A stretch of 64,000 nt of DNA from Pseudarthrobacter sp. NIBRBAC000502770 (GCF_006517815.1 NZ_CP041198.1:1240001-1304000); one strand, 5' to 3'; shown: positions 25,077 through 34,106, counted from the stretch's first letter. Notes: a model not told the origin generated them from the sequence alone. A program made the numbers and translations.

Positions 25077-25264
25077 ACCCGGCACACTGGACAACATTCA
25101 GAGCACCCCTGGTGGGGGAGCGGGCAAGGAAAACTCCGGGCCGGGAACGAGCGCACCCGCTGCATAGCAGTGGCCGGCGGCGCGAGTGCAGAGGAGCACG
25201 GGAACAGCGACGCCCTTGCTTGGATGCGGCTGATGTGTGCCCTCGGCTACGCGCCCCGGGCAGG

Positions 25265-25750
25265 TCAAGACGGGTGGTAAGCGGACGGGTCCAGTGCGTG
25301 CAGTGCGACGCCGGTCACCATGCCGTAGGCAAGGTGCGGGATGATGTCACTGGCCCAGTCGGCGGGAGACCATGTGCGTGGATCGGTGATTCCGAGAACG
25401 GTCATGGGGCCGTTGCTGCCGATCAGTGCGCCGGCCGTGGCGGCCAGTGACGAGCCGAGGAGTCCGGGCCGGTAGCCGGCTTCCCGGGCAATCCCGAGGA
25501 CCGCGCCGACGCCGACACCGACGATAAGCCCTGTCAACGGGCCGAGCCCGGCCAGGCGGTTCGTGCGTTCTTCGTCGGTGCCCGGGATCTTGACCCCAGT
25601 TATGTCGGCCAACTTTTTGACGGTGGCCTCCGGTGTGCTGCTGGCGGGCCGGGCACGCCACACCATGTCCAGGTAGGTAAGGGTGTTCAGTGCTGTGGTC
25701 CCCGCTGCGCCTGCTGCGCCCCCGGTGGCCAATGCGCGGACAAGTTTCAT
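25265..25750 (-). CDS. conserved actinobacterial membrane protein
   Basis: The 161-aa protein is rich in Gly and Ala, with hydrophobic stretches at residues ~8-25, ~68-90 and ~98-115, and a C-terminal segment (DWASDIIPHLAYGMVTGVALHAL). A polar loop (STPEATVKKLADITGVKIPG) lies between the first two. It overlaps the ester-cyclase gene by four bases (ATGA), so it ends the - strand cluster that begins with the peroxiredoxin. The function is unknown; family relatives are common in Arthrobacter-like genomes by my recollection. Confidence 0.7.
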   Translation of the reverse strand: MKLVRALATGGAAGAAGTTALNTLTYLDMVWRARPASSTPEATVKKLADITGVKIPGTDEERTNRLAGLGPLTGLIVGVGVGAVLGIAREAGYRPGLLGSSLAATAGALIGSNGPMTVLGITDPRTWSPADWASDIIPHLAYGMVTGVALHALDPSAYHPS

Positions 25751-26163
25751 GGCTGGGGGGCCAGTCCGAGTTGGGTGAGCATGCCCAGCTGGTCGCTGCT
25801 TCCCCAGCGTTCGACGAGTTTGCCGTTTTCGAACCGTCCGATCTGCATGCCCCGAATGCTGATGTTCCGGCCGGTGGGCGGGTGGCCCATGAGCGGTCCC
25901 TGATGTGTCCCGGTGACCGTGCAGGCGAAGGCGACGTCTTCGTCGGTGGCGGTGAGGTGTTCGACCTCGAGGTGCAGATCGGGAAAAGATGAGCGCAACC
26001 CTGTGAAGAGGTCCTTGAATCCCTGCGGACCCGGTCCCTGTCCTGGTGCCGGGTCGTGATCGACGCAGCCGGCTGCGACGACGTCGTCGAATTCATCGAG
26101 TTTGCCGCTGTTCACGGCGGCGCCGAAGCGCTCCTGGGCGTGGATATTGGCGTCCCTGGTCAT
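25747..26163 (-). CDS. SnoaL-like ester cyclase family protein
   Basis: The 138-aa protein shows the ester-cyclase type of the NTF2 fold: AAVNSGKLDEFDDVVAAGCVDHDPAPGQGPG, then FKDLFTGLRSSFPDLHLEVEHL and GTHQGPLMGHPPTGRNISIRGMQI. The His-Asp pair in VDHDP and the GPLMG.PPTG loop are hallmarks of this group. ATG 26163 is preferred; the frame is open to 26196. It lies between an alpha/beta hydrolase and a membrane protein gene and is probably co-transcribed with them. The substrate is not predictable. Confidence 0.85.
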   Translation of the reverse strand: MTRDANIHAQERFGAAVNSGKLDEFDDVVAAGCVDHDPAPGQGPGPQGFKDLFTGLRSSFPDLHLEVEHLTATDEDVAFACTVTGTHQGPLMGHPPTGRNISIRGMQIGRFENGKLVERWGSSDQLGMLTQLGLAPQP

Positions 26164-26345
26164 GGATCCTCCGTTACGGTTACCAGGCCGATCCATGCGG
26201 AGCGGCCCTTGTGGTTATCTGCCATGGTGCGCCTTGGCCTGCCCGGGGGCAAGCGCAGGGGGAGCGGGTTCAGCCCGGTGCCCGGAGTTCAGGCGGATAC
26301 GTAAGTTTTCATGCCGGCGGTCTGTGCAGGGGGTTCCGGCCGCGG

Positions 26346-27173
26346 TCATGTGCCGAGGTGCTCCAGGATGGCGTGGGCGACGGCGTCGGGCGCGTCTTCG
26401 GTGGGGATGTGTTTGCCGTTGACTTCAACGAGATCCGATCCCGTGATCTCGGTGACGTAGCGGTGAGCGAAGCTGACTTTTTGGAAGTCGTCTTCGGTGC
26501 CCCAGACCAGACGGGTGGGTATGTGGGTTTCCTGCAGCAGCGGGACCAGGTCCAGGGTGTAGTGGGGATCGGCGGCGGCGGCCATGGCCATCCACGAGCT
26601 GTGGCGGGCTGGTTCGGTCCACGGCGAGAGGTAATCGGCCAGTTCCTCCTCGCTCAGGGTGCGTTTGACGGCCCGCTGCGTGGATACCGCACGGGCCTCC
26701 AGCAGCTCCGCGGCGGTGGTGGCTACCCGGACCTGAGGGTCGCGGAACCGTTCCACCGCGGGCACCGGCCATGAGTCGAACATGACAGAGTTCATCAGCA
26801 CGAGTTTGTTCACCCGGCCGCTGGTGGCTGCGAGGTGTTGGGCTATTCCTCCGCCGATGTCGTGGCCGCCCAAATCGAAGCTGTCCAGCCCGAGGGTATC
26901 GGCGGCAGCGAGAACTGTTCCGGCGAGGGCCGGGACGGTGGCCTGGTCGGGGTCGAGTTCGCCGTCACTGCGCCCGAATCCGGGCAGGTCCAGGGCGATG
27001 CATCGCCGGACGGTTCCCAATGCTGGCAGGACCGGCAGCCACACGCGGCTCCAGAACGTGCCGTGCAGCAAGAGCAGGGGCGGTGCTTGGTCGGCGCCGC
27101 TGCTCAGATAGGACAGGGATGTCCCGGAGACCTCGACGTATTCGCGCCGTACGGGGGCTTGGGTGGTGGTCAT
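26346..27173 (-). CDS. alpha/beta hydrolase
   Basis: This 275-aa protein has the alpha/beta-hydrolase core: PPLLLLHGTFWSRVWLPV (oxyanion HG), CIALDLPGFGRSDG, and a nucleophile elbow in the form LGGHDIGG with Asp in place of the usual Ser, as in haloalkane and fluoroacetate dehalogenases and epoxide hydrolases. The later VWGTEDDFQKV gives the acid position and NGKHIPTEDAP the catalytic His. ATG 27173 follows GGAAAGG on the - strand. With an adjacent type II haloacid dehalogenase, a dehalogenase or epoxide-hydrolase role is more likely than an esterase one, but this is inference. Confidence 0.85.
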   Translation of the reverse strand: MTTTQAPVRREYVEVSGTSLSYLSSGADQAPPLLLLHGTFWSRVWLPVLPALGTVRRCIALDLPGFGRSDGELDPDQATVPALAGTVLAAADTLGLDSFDLGGHDIGGGIAQHLAATSGRVNKLVLMNSVMFDSWPVPAVERFRDPQVRVATTAAELLEARAVSTQRAVKRTLSEEELADYLSPWTEPARHSSWMAMAAAADPHYTLDLVPLLQETHIPTRLVWGTEDDFQKVSFAHRYVTEITGSDLVEVNGKHIPTEDAPDAVAHAILEHLGT

Positions 27174-27264
27174 CGATGTGTTGCCTTTCCGTTCACTGCG
27201 GCGGTTGTAAAATCCGGTGCGCTGGTGATTTCCGGCTGCTCCGGGCTTGTTGGGGCCGGGCCGC

Positions 27265-27789
27265 TCAGGCGGCGCCGCGGGCCGGGTAGTCGTGCTCCTG
27301 GGCGTAGCGGACACCGGCAATGACATCGTCCAGGGACGGGCGGCCGAAGGGCATGGTCGCGGTGCTGGACCAGAACAGGGTGCGGTCCTCATCGAGGATG
27401 AAAATGCCTGGTTCGTTGAACAGGTCCGGCTCGCCGTCCTTGATCGCGTGCGAGAGGTTCAGGCTCCAGGCCCGGGCTGCTTCCTCGCTCAGCCCGTAGC
27501 CCACGGGGAGGTTGGCCAGGTGCCACTGATCCACGATCCGGGCGCTGCGCTCTTCTGTTTCCATGCTGATCGCGACGATCTGGCCGATGCCGGCAGCCTT
27601 CAGATCCTCGATCCGCCGGTCGATCTCGGTCAGCTGTTTACGGCAGATCGGGCAATGCAGGCCCCGGTAGAAAACAACCAGGCTGAAACGGCCGCCGGCA
27701 CCGGTACCCAGCTTCAGATCATCGGTGGTTCCCCCGCCAACCAAGGCGAGGGCAAGCTCGGGTGCTGCCTGTGTGGGAAGAAGTGTCAT
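27265..27789 (-). CDS. peroxiredoxin-like protein (AhpC/TSA family)
   Basis: The 174-aa protein has a thioredoxin fold with the peroxidatic region SLVVFYRGLHCPICRKQL (about residues 43-60), where Cys-Pro-Ile-Cys forms a CxxC site, and IVAISMETEERSA after it. This is the peroxiredoxin-like group with a CxxC rather than the classical PxxxTxxC. It probably reduces peroxides or organic hydroperoxides in the cytoplasm. ATG 27789 is preferred; the frame is open to 27918. It heads the - strand cluster and is divergent from the haloacid dehalogenase gene. Confidence 0.85.
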   Translation of the reverse strand: MTLLPTQAAPELALALVGGGTTDDLKLGTGAGGRFSLVVFYRGLHCPICRKQLTEIDRRIEDLKAAGIGQIVAISMETEERSARIVDQWHLANLPVGYGLSEEAARAWSLNLSHAIKDGEPDLFNEPGIFILDEDRTLFWSSTATMPFGRPSLDDVIAGVRYAQEHDYPARGAA

Positions 27790-27980
27790 AGCCGGGCTAA
27801 CAAGGCCCGCCGCCCGCGCATTCCCTCCAAGCCGAGCATGTCCAGGCAGCCACCCTGCAACCGTGCCCTTTTCGTATAGCTGCAGGGCGGCCGGGTCAGG
27901 AGGCCATCCATCTATCATCTGTGGCCGTCATGAGGCAGAGTGGGTCCCTAAACCGGTCCCCAGCGCTGGAGGAGAACGTT

Positions 27981-28664
27981 GTGAGCACCAGCCCCTCAGT
28001 GATTGTCTTTGATGTGAATGAAACCCTTTCGGACATGTCCCCGATGGCAGGACGTTTCGCGGAGGTCGGCGCGCCCGAGGCCCTCTCAAAGCTTTGGTTC
28101 ACCACCCTGCTCAGGGACGGGTTCGCCCTCACCGCTGCAGGAGACAACGGCACATTCGCCGGCATCGGAGCCCAAGCGCTGCGCGGCCTGCTGACCGGGA
28201 CCGAGCTCAACACCACCGTGGGCCAGGCAGTGGAGCACATCATGTCAGGCATGGCCTCACTCGGCCTGCACGCCGAGGTTCCCGACGGAGTCCGGGCCCT
28301 GCACCAGGCCGGGTACCGGCTTATCACCTTGACCAACGGCTCCGCCACGGTCGCTGAGAAGCTCTTCGACCCCGCAGGCATCCGTGGCGCGTTCGAGGCG
28401 CTGCTCTCGGTCGAGAACGCACCCGCGTGGAAACCGGCGCCGGCCGCCTACGGCTACGCCGCACACGTCACCGGCACGGACCCTTCACAGATGATGCTGG
28501 TCGCCGTGCACCCCTGGGACATCCACGGGGCAGCCAAAGCGGGCCTGCAAACGGCCTGGATCAACCGCACCGGCGCCCCCTACCCCGCCTACTTCACCCC
28601 ACCGGACCACACCGTCACTACCCTGACCGAACTACCCGCAGCCCTGGCCGCCGACAGCGCCTAA
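27981..28664 (+). CDS. type II haloacid dehalogenase-like HAD hydrolase
   Basis: The 227-aa protein begins with the HAD motif I of the type II haloacid dehalogenases, FDVNETLSDM, with the nucleophile Asp at residue 11. Motif II is LTNGS, motif III includes the Lys in WKPAPAAYGYA, and motif IV is VAVHPWDIHGA. The length fits the 2-haloacid dehalogenase group. GTG 27981 has a GGAGGAG six bases upstream. It is divergent from a peroxiredoxin/hydrolase cluster. Dehalogenase activity is plausible, but HAD family substrates are hard to predict. Confidence 0.88.
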   Translation: MSTSPSVIVFDVNETLSDMSPMAGRFAEVGAPEALSKLWFTTLLRDGFALTAAGDNGTFAGIGAQALRGLLTGTELNTTVGQAVEHIMSGMASLGLHAEVPDGVRALHQAGYRLITLTNGSATVAEKLFDPAGIRGAFEALLSVENAPAWKPAPAAYGYAAHVTGTDPSQMMLVAVHPWDIHGAAKAGLQTAWINRTGAPYPAYFTPPDHTVTTLTELPAALAADSA

Positions 28665-28796
28665 GCACCGCTTCACTGCAGCGACGCTCAACACAGTGCC
28701 ACTTTTCCAGGACATCAGCTGACCCATGCAAAAGTCGATGGAATGGTCACCCCCACGTTTTGGCGGAAGCTTATGGAGTGCGAATGGCGCAGACGG

Positions 28797-30392
28797 CTAT
28801 TGGACGGTGACCATCACCGACTGCCAGCCTGACGCACCGTCAGGGACAGGATCTGCGCGCTGGTCCGTCTGGACCTGCCCGGTACCGTCGGTGGCGCGGA
28901 CCTTGATGTAGTGCGGGCCGGGTGCGGCGTCCCATTCGTAGGACCACTGCCGCCACGTGATGGTGGACGCTTCCGTGGAGAGGACCGTCTCGGTCCAGTC
29001 GCCGTTGTCGATTTGAATTTCAACCTTTGTGATTCCCCGGGTCTGGGCCCAGGCCGTACCGCCCACGGCGACTTTTCCGGCGGGGACCTTGGCGAAGGAC
29101 TTGGGTACCTCCACGCGCGCCATGGTCTTGATGGGGCCACGTTCGGACCAGCCACGCTCGGTCCAGTAGGCCTTGTTGTCCGCAAACCGGGTGACCTCCA
29201 GGTCCACCACCCATTTGGTGGCGGACACAAACCCGTAGAGCCCCGGGACCACCATCCGCACCGGGTAGCCGTGCTCCAGCGGCAGCGGTTCGCCGTTCAT
29301 GCCGATGGCCAGCATGGCGTCACGCCCGTCCTGGAGGACCTCCAAGGGGGTGGAGGCGCTGAAGCCGTCGATGGACTTGGAGAGCACCATGTCAGCACCG
29401 TCTTTGGGTTTGGCCCTGGCCAGGACATCGCGGATGGGAAGGCCCAGCCATTTGGCGTTTCCGGCGAGGTTGCCGCCTACGGGGTTGGACACGCAGGTGA
29501 GCGTGACGTTGGATTCGATGAGCTCGGCGTCGAGCAGGTCCTGGAATGTGAGGGTGACTTCCTGCTCCACGAGGCCGTGGACCCGCAGTTCCCAGTCGTT
29601 GACGTTGATTTCCGGGACGCTCAGCGCGGTGTCGATCCGGTAGAAGTCGGCGTTGTCCGTCAACCATGGCGTGACGCCAGGGACGGGGGACTGCACGCCG
29701 GCGGGAACCGCGGCGGCGGCTTTGGCAGGTGCCGGCAGCGTGAGCGCTTCGCGGGCTTTGGCCACGTTGTTGCGCGCCGCGCCCAGCAACCGTCCGCCGG
29801 TCGCGGCGATGCCGGCGGCCACCGCGGTAACCCCGGCAGCAGCGAAGAACCGCCGACGGCTGGCGCCTTCGTGCCCCGGCCGGGCGTCGGCGTCGGCTGC
29901 CTGGTCCGCGGGAGTCTCGGGCCATGGCTTGCTTTCCTTCAGCCGCCAGAGCGGTGCCACCAGCAGGCGGAGGGCCACCAGGCCGGCCACCGTCCCCAGT
30001 ACGGACGGGATGGCGTCAACTCGGCTGACGCCTGCACGCGTCACGACACAAGCAACGATCACCGCGCCCATGAACAGGACGCCCAGGACGCCCAAGGCCC
30101 ATTTCCGGTAGGCCACGATGCCCAGGATGCATGCGAGCACCGCGATGGTCAGTCCCATGCCCACGAACAGGGCAGTCTTGTCGTTGGTGCCGAAGGTGGC
30201 GATCGCGAAGTCCTTCAGCCGGGGCGGCGTGAAGTCAATGAAGGTGGATCCGAGGGCGAACAGCGGGGTTGCCCTGGCGGTGAAAAATGCGCCGAGGAGC
30301 TCCGCAACGGCAAGTACGACGGCGGCCGCCACCACACCTGCCAGGGCGGCCAGGGCTGAGGGGCCTGTCAAGCGGTTCCGAAGCTTTGTCAT
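28797..30392 (-). CDS. membrane-anchored molybdopterin oxidoreductase (sulfite oxidase family)
   Basis: The 531-aa protein has about five N-terminal membrane helices (residues ~10-165), a Tat-like twin-arginine segment RRRFFAAAGVTAVAAG near 210, then a sulfite-oxidase-type catalytic domain. The molybdenum-binding Cys is near residue 299 in LTCVSNPVGGN; later GYPVRMVVPGLYGF and the C-terminal dimerisation domain (VEIQIDNGDW; WSYEWDAAPGPH) follow the family pattern. ATG 30392 is preferred over upstream openings. It is a likely periplasmic-side oxidoreductase. Its neighbours (fasciclin, sigma factor) match SigK-type loci. The hairpin at 30678 separates it from the fasciclin gene. Confidence 0.9.
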   Translation of the reverse strand: MTKLRNRLTGPSALAALAGVVAAAVVLAVAELLGAFFTARATPLFALGSTFIDFTPPRLKDFAIATFGTNDKTALFVGMGLTIAVLACILGIVAYRKWALGVLGVLFMGAVIVACVVTRAGVSRVDAIPSVLGTVAGLVALRLLVAPLWRLKESKPWPETPADQAADADARPGHEGASRRRFFAAAGVTAVAAGIAATGGRLLGAARNNVAKAREALTLPAPAKAAAAVPAGVQSPVPGVTPWLTDNADFYRIDTALSVPEINVNDWELRVHGLVEQEVTLTFQDLLDAELIESNVTLTCVSNPVGGNLAGNAKWLGLPIRDVLARAKPKDGADMVLSKSIDGFSASTPLEVLQDGRDAMLAIGMNGEPLPLEHGYPVRMVVPGLYGFVSATKWVVDLEVTRFADNKAYWTERGWSERGPIKTMARVEVPKSFAKVPAGKVAVGGTAWAQTRGITKVEIQIDNGDWTETVLSTEASTITWRQWSYEWDAAPGPHYIKVRATDGTGQVQTDQRADPVPDGASGWQSVMVTVQ

Positions 30393-30677
30393 GGTGCTGG
30401 TTCGGAGCGGCAGGTAATCCGGACTGGCGGTCTCAGCGACGACTAATGAACTAGCGAAAGAGCCGGAGAGGTATCCACTATTCGTCCGGCCGTAGCGTGA
30501 GAAATAGCGCCACCTGCCGCTTCCCGGCACAACGTCAGGGATACGGATGAGACAGGGCGTGGGTCGATGGGGACCGTCTCACGGGTGGGGCTGGCTCCCG
30601 AAGGCTCCGTCCTCCTATGGCCGCGATGGTATACAACCTCCGGTCCTCGTGGCGGGAGCTTCTCCGCAACGCCTAAA

Positions 30678-30710
30678 GGGCCTGAGCCGGTGCGGTACCG
30701 GCTCAGGCCC
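30678..30710. terminator. hairpin after the fasciclin gene
   Basis: A perfect 14-bp GC-rich stem (30678-30691 with 30697-30710) and five-base loop follows the fasciclin gene by about 85 bp, with TTTAGG after it on the - strand. It probably terminates the SigK-locus message before the oxidoreductase. Confidence 0.75.
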
Positions 30711-30794
30711 TCACGGCCTTCGTCTTATCTTTCTGCGCCCACGCGTCGGGAGGCAGCAGATGAGTTCAAGGTCAGGATCGTGCACAAACCTGAG

Positions 30795-31487
30795 TTACTT
30801 GGGCATGAGTACTGAGTCGATGAGGTAGACGGTGGCGTTCTTGGTCTTGACGCCGCCGCAGATGACGTTGGCGTTGTCGACCTTGAGGTTGTTGCCGCTG
30901 CCGGTGACGGTGACGGAGCCGCCCTGGACGGTGGCGTGGGTGCCGGCGATCTTGTCGGGGGTGATCTGGCCGGGAACCACGTGGTAGGTCAGGATCTTGC
31001 TCAGCAGGGCATCGTCCGTCTTGAGGGTGTCGATGGTGGCGGCGTCGATTTTCTTGAAGGCGTCATCGACCGGTGCGAAGACGGTGAATTCGCCGCCGTT
31101 GAGGGTGTCCACCAGGTTGACTTTGGGGTTGAGCTTGCCGGACACCGATGCGGTGAGCGTGGTGAGGATGGGGTTGTTGGAGGCTGCGACGGCCACCGGG
31201 TCCAGGGCCATGCCGGCTACGGAGCCTGCGCCGGTGGGGACCTGCTTGGCGTAGGCGGCGCAGCCGGGGCCGACCAGGTTTGCTGCCGGGTCCATGGCGC
31301 CGGCGGAGGATTTCGCCATTGCGCTGGATGACGGTGAGGCCATGCTGGAGCTGGGGGCGGAGGACATCGGCGCCGAGGACACCGGGGACCCGGAGGTACT
31401 GCCGGATCCGCCACACGCGGTGAGGCTGAGCAGAGCGGCCGCTGCAACGCCTGCGATCGTAAAGGTGGTGCGCTTGATTGTCTGCAT
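30795..31487 (-). CDS. fasciclin-domain lipoprotein (MPT70/MPT83-like)
   Basis: This 230-aa protein has a lipoprotein signal ending in LSLTAC (Cys about residue 25), a Ser/Ala/Met-rich linker and one fasciclin (FAS1) domain: [41 protein letters not shown] and the closing [10 protein letters not shown]. It should be tethered to the outer face of the membrane. An AGGAGAA site precedes ATG 31487. In mycobacteria, homologous MPT70/MPT83 proteins are controlled by SigK; here a SigK-like sigma factor and an anti-sigma remnant lie 0.1-2.6 kb away, so the same control is likely. Confidence 0.92.
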   Translation of the reverse strand: MQTIKRTTFTIAGVAAAALLSLTACGGSGSTSGSPVSSAPMSSAPSSSMASPSSSAMAKSSAGAMDPAANLVGPGCAAYAKQVPTGAGSVAGMALDPVAVAASNNPILTTLTASVSGKLNPKVNLVDTLNGGEFTVFAPVDDAFKKIDAATIDTLKTDDALLSKILTYHVVPGQITPDKIAGTHATVQGGSVTVTGSGNNLKVDNANVICGGVKTKNATVYLIDSVLMPK

Positions 31488-31553
31488 CTGAAGTTCTCCT
31501 GGTAGTGGGATGGTACTGAGCCGGAACGATGATGGGCCGTGCTTACCTATGGT

Positions 31554-32042
31554 TTATCGACAGCTGCCCTTGGCTGGTGTCTCAGTGGCTATTCGGCCGG
31601 AGTCAGGACGTGGATGGGTCAGAGCCAGGGAATTTTCGTGAACCCGCGCATCCCCACACCGGGCCGGAAGATCTCTCATTGTCCTCGTGCTGGTTTTGCG
31701 TGTCATTGGGCGGGTCCCGGTCTTGGGCTTGTTGGGGAGCGTCAGCAGGGCTGGGGCAGCAGAAAGATTGCGTTTGGTCGTGGGCGGTGGGACGGGCAGC
31801 TGAGCCAGGATCCTGGGCAGTAGGTCTGCAGTGGGCTCAGCGTGTAGTGACCCGGAGGTAAGCAGCAGCGCTTCACGTGTTTGTTCGACGCCAAGGAAAA
31901 ATTGGTGTCTTACCGGTTCGGGGCCGGTTCGAAGAAAGTCCTCCACCGCCTGCTCGGCCTGGCTGCCCAGGCAGTCCGCGGCATACAGCTCGGCGAGATC
32001 CAGAACGCCGCCGCTGACCAGGTCATAGGTAATGTCTTCCAT
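31554..32042 (-). pseudogene. shortened RskA-like anti-sigma factor
   Basis: From ATG 32042 the first ~88 residues resemble the N-terminal sigma-binding domain of anti-sigma-K factors (YDLVSGGVLDLAELYAADCL, then VEDFLRTGPEPVRHQFF, LLPRILAQLPVPPP). RskA proteins normally continue with a membrane helix and an extracytoplasmic domain. Here the sequence after LPVPPP is polar, basic and unlike that family, and there is no hydrophobic helix before the stop at 31554. It may be a frameshifted or truncated gene, or a soluble anti-sigma factor. It sits next to the fasciclin gene, as expected for a SigK locus. Confidence 0.6.
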
Positions 32043-32158
32043 CAGTGCTTCCGGCCTGTCATCAGACGGCAAACCGCCGATTAACAGCGGAGGTGGACAT
32101 TGCATTGGCCAGGGCTGACGTGGTCGGGCCCGGCCCTCTCCCATCGGTGGTATGGCCG

Positions 32159-32782
32159 TCAGTGGTGGTGGCCGGCCGGGGCACTTGGGGTGCTGCTGCC
32201 GTGTTCTCCATGCGGGACGGCGTGCTGGCCGGCTGCGGTTGCGGCGAGGCCGGGGGTGGTGATCGCCGCGACGATGAGGGCGGCAGCGAAGGTCATCATC
32301 AGGAGGGGGCCTGCGGCTGGAGGACGATCACTCGGACGGAAGGTTTGGCGGCCCAGCCAGCCCACGCAGCCAAGGATGACCAGCTCCAGGACGGCCGCAC
32401 TCAGAGCGGTTCCGTCCAGTGAGCGGGAAGATCCGCCGGGCCACCAGATCTTCAACGCGACGGCGGCCAGGTGCAGGAACACCCAGACGGGGGCCACGCG
32501 AAGGAGCACACGGGGCCATGCCGGGGCTCCCGTGCGGAGACTTTGCACCGCCCACAGCAGGAGTGGCGCACCCCAGAGGCCGGCAGCGACCGTTCCTGCC
32601 ATCGCCCAGGGACTTCCGCTGGCCGTGGTCAGCAATGTCGCGCTGGTCCCGAAACTGAGGGTAGCGGCACCGAGGCCGGCGAACGCTGCCAGGGTCCTGA
32701 CGGACTCGGCCAGAAGCAGACCCCGGGCCGGGCTTTCACCCCGGGCCCGGTCCGTTGCCCCTGCTACGGCCGCGTGGTTCAT
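32159..32782 (-). CDS. membrane protein with His-rich C-terminus
   Basis: The 207-aa protein has about five hydrophobic segments and ends in a periplasmic or cytoplasmic tail GQHAVPHGEHG..APAGHHH, which could bind metal. Its ATG overlaps the stop of the DUF4383 gene by four bases. A decayed copy of the C-terminal part (AAITAPGLAV..PHGEHSGPTP) lies at 36950-37080 in the same arrangement, which supports the frame as a real gene. The family is not recognised. A copper- or nickel-related role is only suggested by the His residues and the cupredoxin and CopC genes nearby. Confidence 0.75.
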   Translation of the reverse strand: MNHAAVAGATDRARGESPARGLLLAESVRTLAAFAGLGAATLSFGTSATLLTTASGSPWAMAGTVAAGLWGAPLLLWAVQSLRTGAPAWPRVLLRVAPVWVFLHLAAVALKIWWPGGSSRSLDGTALSAAVLELVILGCVGWLGRQTFRPSDRPPAAGPLLMMTFAAALIVAAITTPGLAATAAGQHAVPHGEHGSSTPSAPAGHHH

Positions 32783-33201
32783 GCCCGGCCGGCGCGGACT
32801 GTTGTGTGGGGGTTAACGGTCTTGTCCTGGGAGAGGCCCACGCCGAGCAGGAGCACGGCGCTGGCCAGGTGCAGGACGTTGTCCGCGCCGTTCAGGGCGA
32901 TGATGTTCAGGGACGTATTGAGCAGGAACAAACCGACGATCCCGACCAGGAGGTACACCGCCCCGACCGTGGTGTTGACCGACCTGGAGGCGGGGACGGA
33001 CTTCAGGCCGGCGGCCAGCAGGGCCGCGCCGATGGCGAGGTGGATGACGTTGTGCAGGGGGTTCACGGCAAAAATAATCAGGAGGGGTCCTTCGGTCGCG
33101 AAGAAGCCGACGCCGGAGGTTACCGCGAAACCGAGAAGACCGACGAGCAGGTAAACGGCACCAAACATGGTGGCAATCAATCGGTTGGGGGAAGTGCGCA
33201 T
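32779..33201 (-). CDS. DUF4383 four-helix membrane protein
   Basis: This 140-aa protein has four transmembrane helices in two similar halves (LIATMFGAVYLLVGLLGF and NTTVGAVYLLVGIVGLFLL), each followed by an NPLHNVIHLAIGAALL- or ADNVLHLASAVLLLG-type segment. The HNxxHL pattern is the DUF4383 signature. The function is unknown; DUF4383 proteins are frequent in Actinobacteria. It overlaps the His-rich membrane protein gene and is probably co-transcribed with the sigma factor upstream. A relic of its C-terminus (GVGLSQDKIV) occurs at 37.2 kb. Confidence 0.9.
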   Translation of the reverse strand: MRTSPNRLIATMFGAVYLLVGLLGFAVTSGVGFFATEGPLLIIFAVNPLHNVIHLAIGAALLAAGLKSVPASRSVNTTVGAVYLLVGIVGLFLLNTSLNIIALNGADNVLHLASAVLLLGVGLSQDKTVNPHTTVRAGRA

Positions 33202-33476
33202 GACACATGGACCTTTCAGAGCGGGGCCCCTCGCAGGGTCAAAGCGCAGGGCCGGTGCTGTCGTGGCCCCCGGACGGGGACCTCAACAACGATTCGGCGC
33301 CGCTCTCCCAGCGGATTGGCGCCTGATCTCCTGGGCGTCGGCGTTGACAGCCACTTTCCGCGCCGCGGTACTCAGAGGCGCGGGTGGATTCCAAATGGAA
33401 CTACCAGACTGGCTTCCAGTCGACGCTGTGGGGCCGGCCGGTGGCACGTCCCGTTCTCCGTCGACTTTTCGACGGG

Positions 33477-34106
33477 TCAATGGGGCAGGCCACTGACCGT
33501 GTCGGAGGGAAGCGGTGATGCTGGTTCGAGTTCCGTTCGGAGCCGCAGCAGGCCGTCTCTGATGCGCGATTTAATCGTCGGCAATGGCGTGGCGAGCTGT
33601 TCGGCGACTTCGCGGTAGGTAAGGCACCCAAAGTAGGCCAGGACAATGGCCTCGCGCTGCAGCGGAGACAGACAACCCAGGCTCCGGTGGAGCACTTGTG
33701 CATCCATCCTCTTAATGATGGTCTCGGACACCTCGTCGTAAGGCCGGTTCTCGGCGTAGGCCGCCCACCGTAAGTCCCGGATGTGGCTGTTGTGGTGCGA
33801 ACGAACCCTGTCGACGGCCCGGCGATGCGCAATCGTCATAAGCCATGCCATCGGACTTCCCGCCGCCGGGTTGTACTTCGCCGACGTTTGCCACACCGCG
33901 ACGAAGACTTCCTGGGTTACCTCCTCGCTGAGTCCGTGATCAACGAGCACCCGTAGGATCACGCCGAAGACCCGCGCCGAGGTTCGGCCATAAAAATCGC
34001 TGAAGGCCTCATCATCGCCCTGCCCTGCCCGCCCCAGGAGATGCACCAGGAAATCCTTGGTCGTCTCGAAGGGCACGGGCTGTTGTGACTCTCTTGAACT
34101 GTTCAT
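33477..34106 (-). CDS. sigK: ECF sigma factor, SigK-like
   Basis: The 209-aa protein has sigma region 2 (DEAFSDFYGRTSARVFGVILRVL, then EEVTQEVFVAVWQTSAKY and SPMAWLMTIAHRRAVDRVRSH) and region 4 (LSPLQREAIVLAYFGCLTYREVAEQL, PLPTIKSRIRDGLLRL). This is the SigK/SigL subtype of ECF factors. ATG 34106 has a GAAGG site; the frame is open upstream to 34319 but the extra part does not look like sigma sequence. The linked fasciclin lipoprotein and anti-sigma remnant support the SigK name. Two Cys residues (LGCLSP and YFGCLTY) lie in or near region 4, the region implicated in redox control in mycobacterial SigK. Confidence 0.88.
   Translation of the reverse strand: MNSSRESQQPVPFETTKDFLVHLLGRAGQGDDEAFSDFYGRTSARVFGVILRVLVDHGLSEEVTQEVFVAVWQTSAKYNPAAGSPMAWLMTIAHRRAVDRVRSHHNSHIRDLRWAAYAENRPYDEVSETIIKRMDAQVLHRSLGCLSPLQREAIVLAYFGCLTYREVAEQLATPLPTIKSRIRDGLLRLRTELEPASPLPSDTVSGLPH

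Noticed and set aside
24660..25100. IS1096-type insertion sequence around the pRiA4b ORF-3-like gene
   Set aside because: No transposase, terminal inverted repeats or target duplication are visible.
28911..30359. A 482-codon + frame
   Set aside because: It is antisense to the molybdopterin oxidoreductase, whose cofactor Cys and membrane helices are clear; long antisense frames are common at this GC content.
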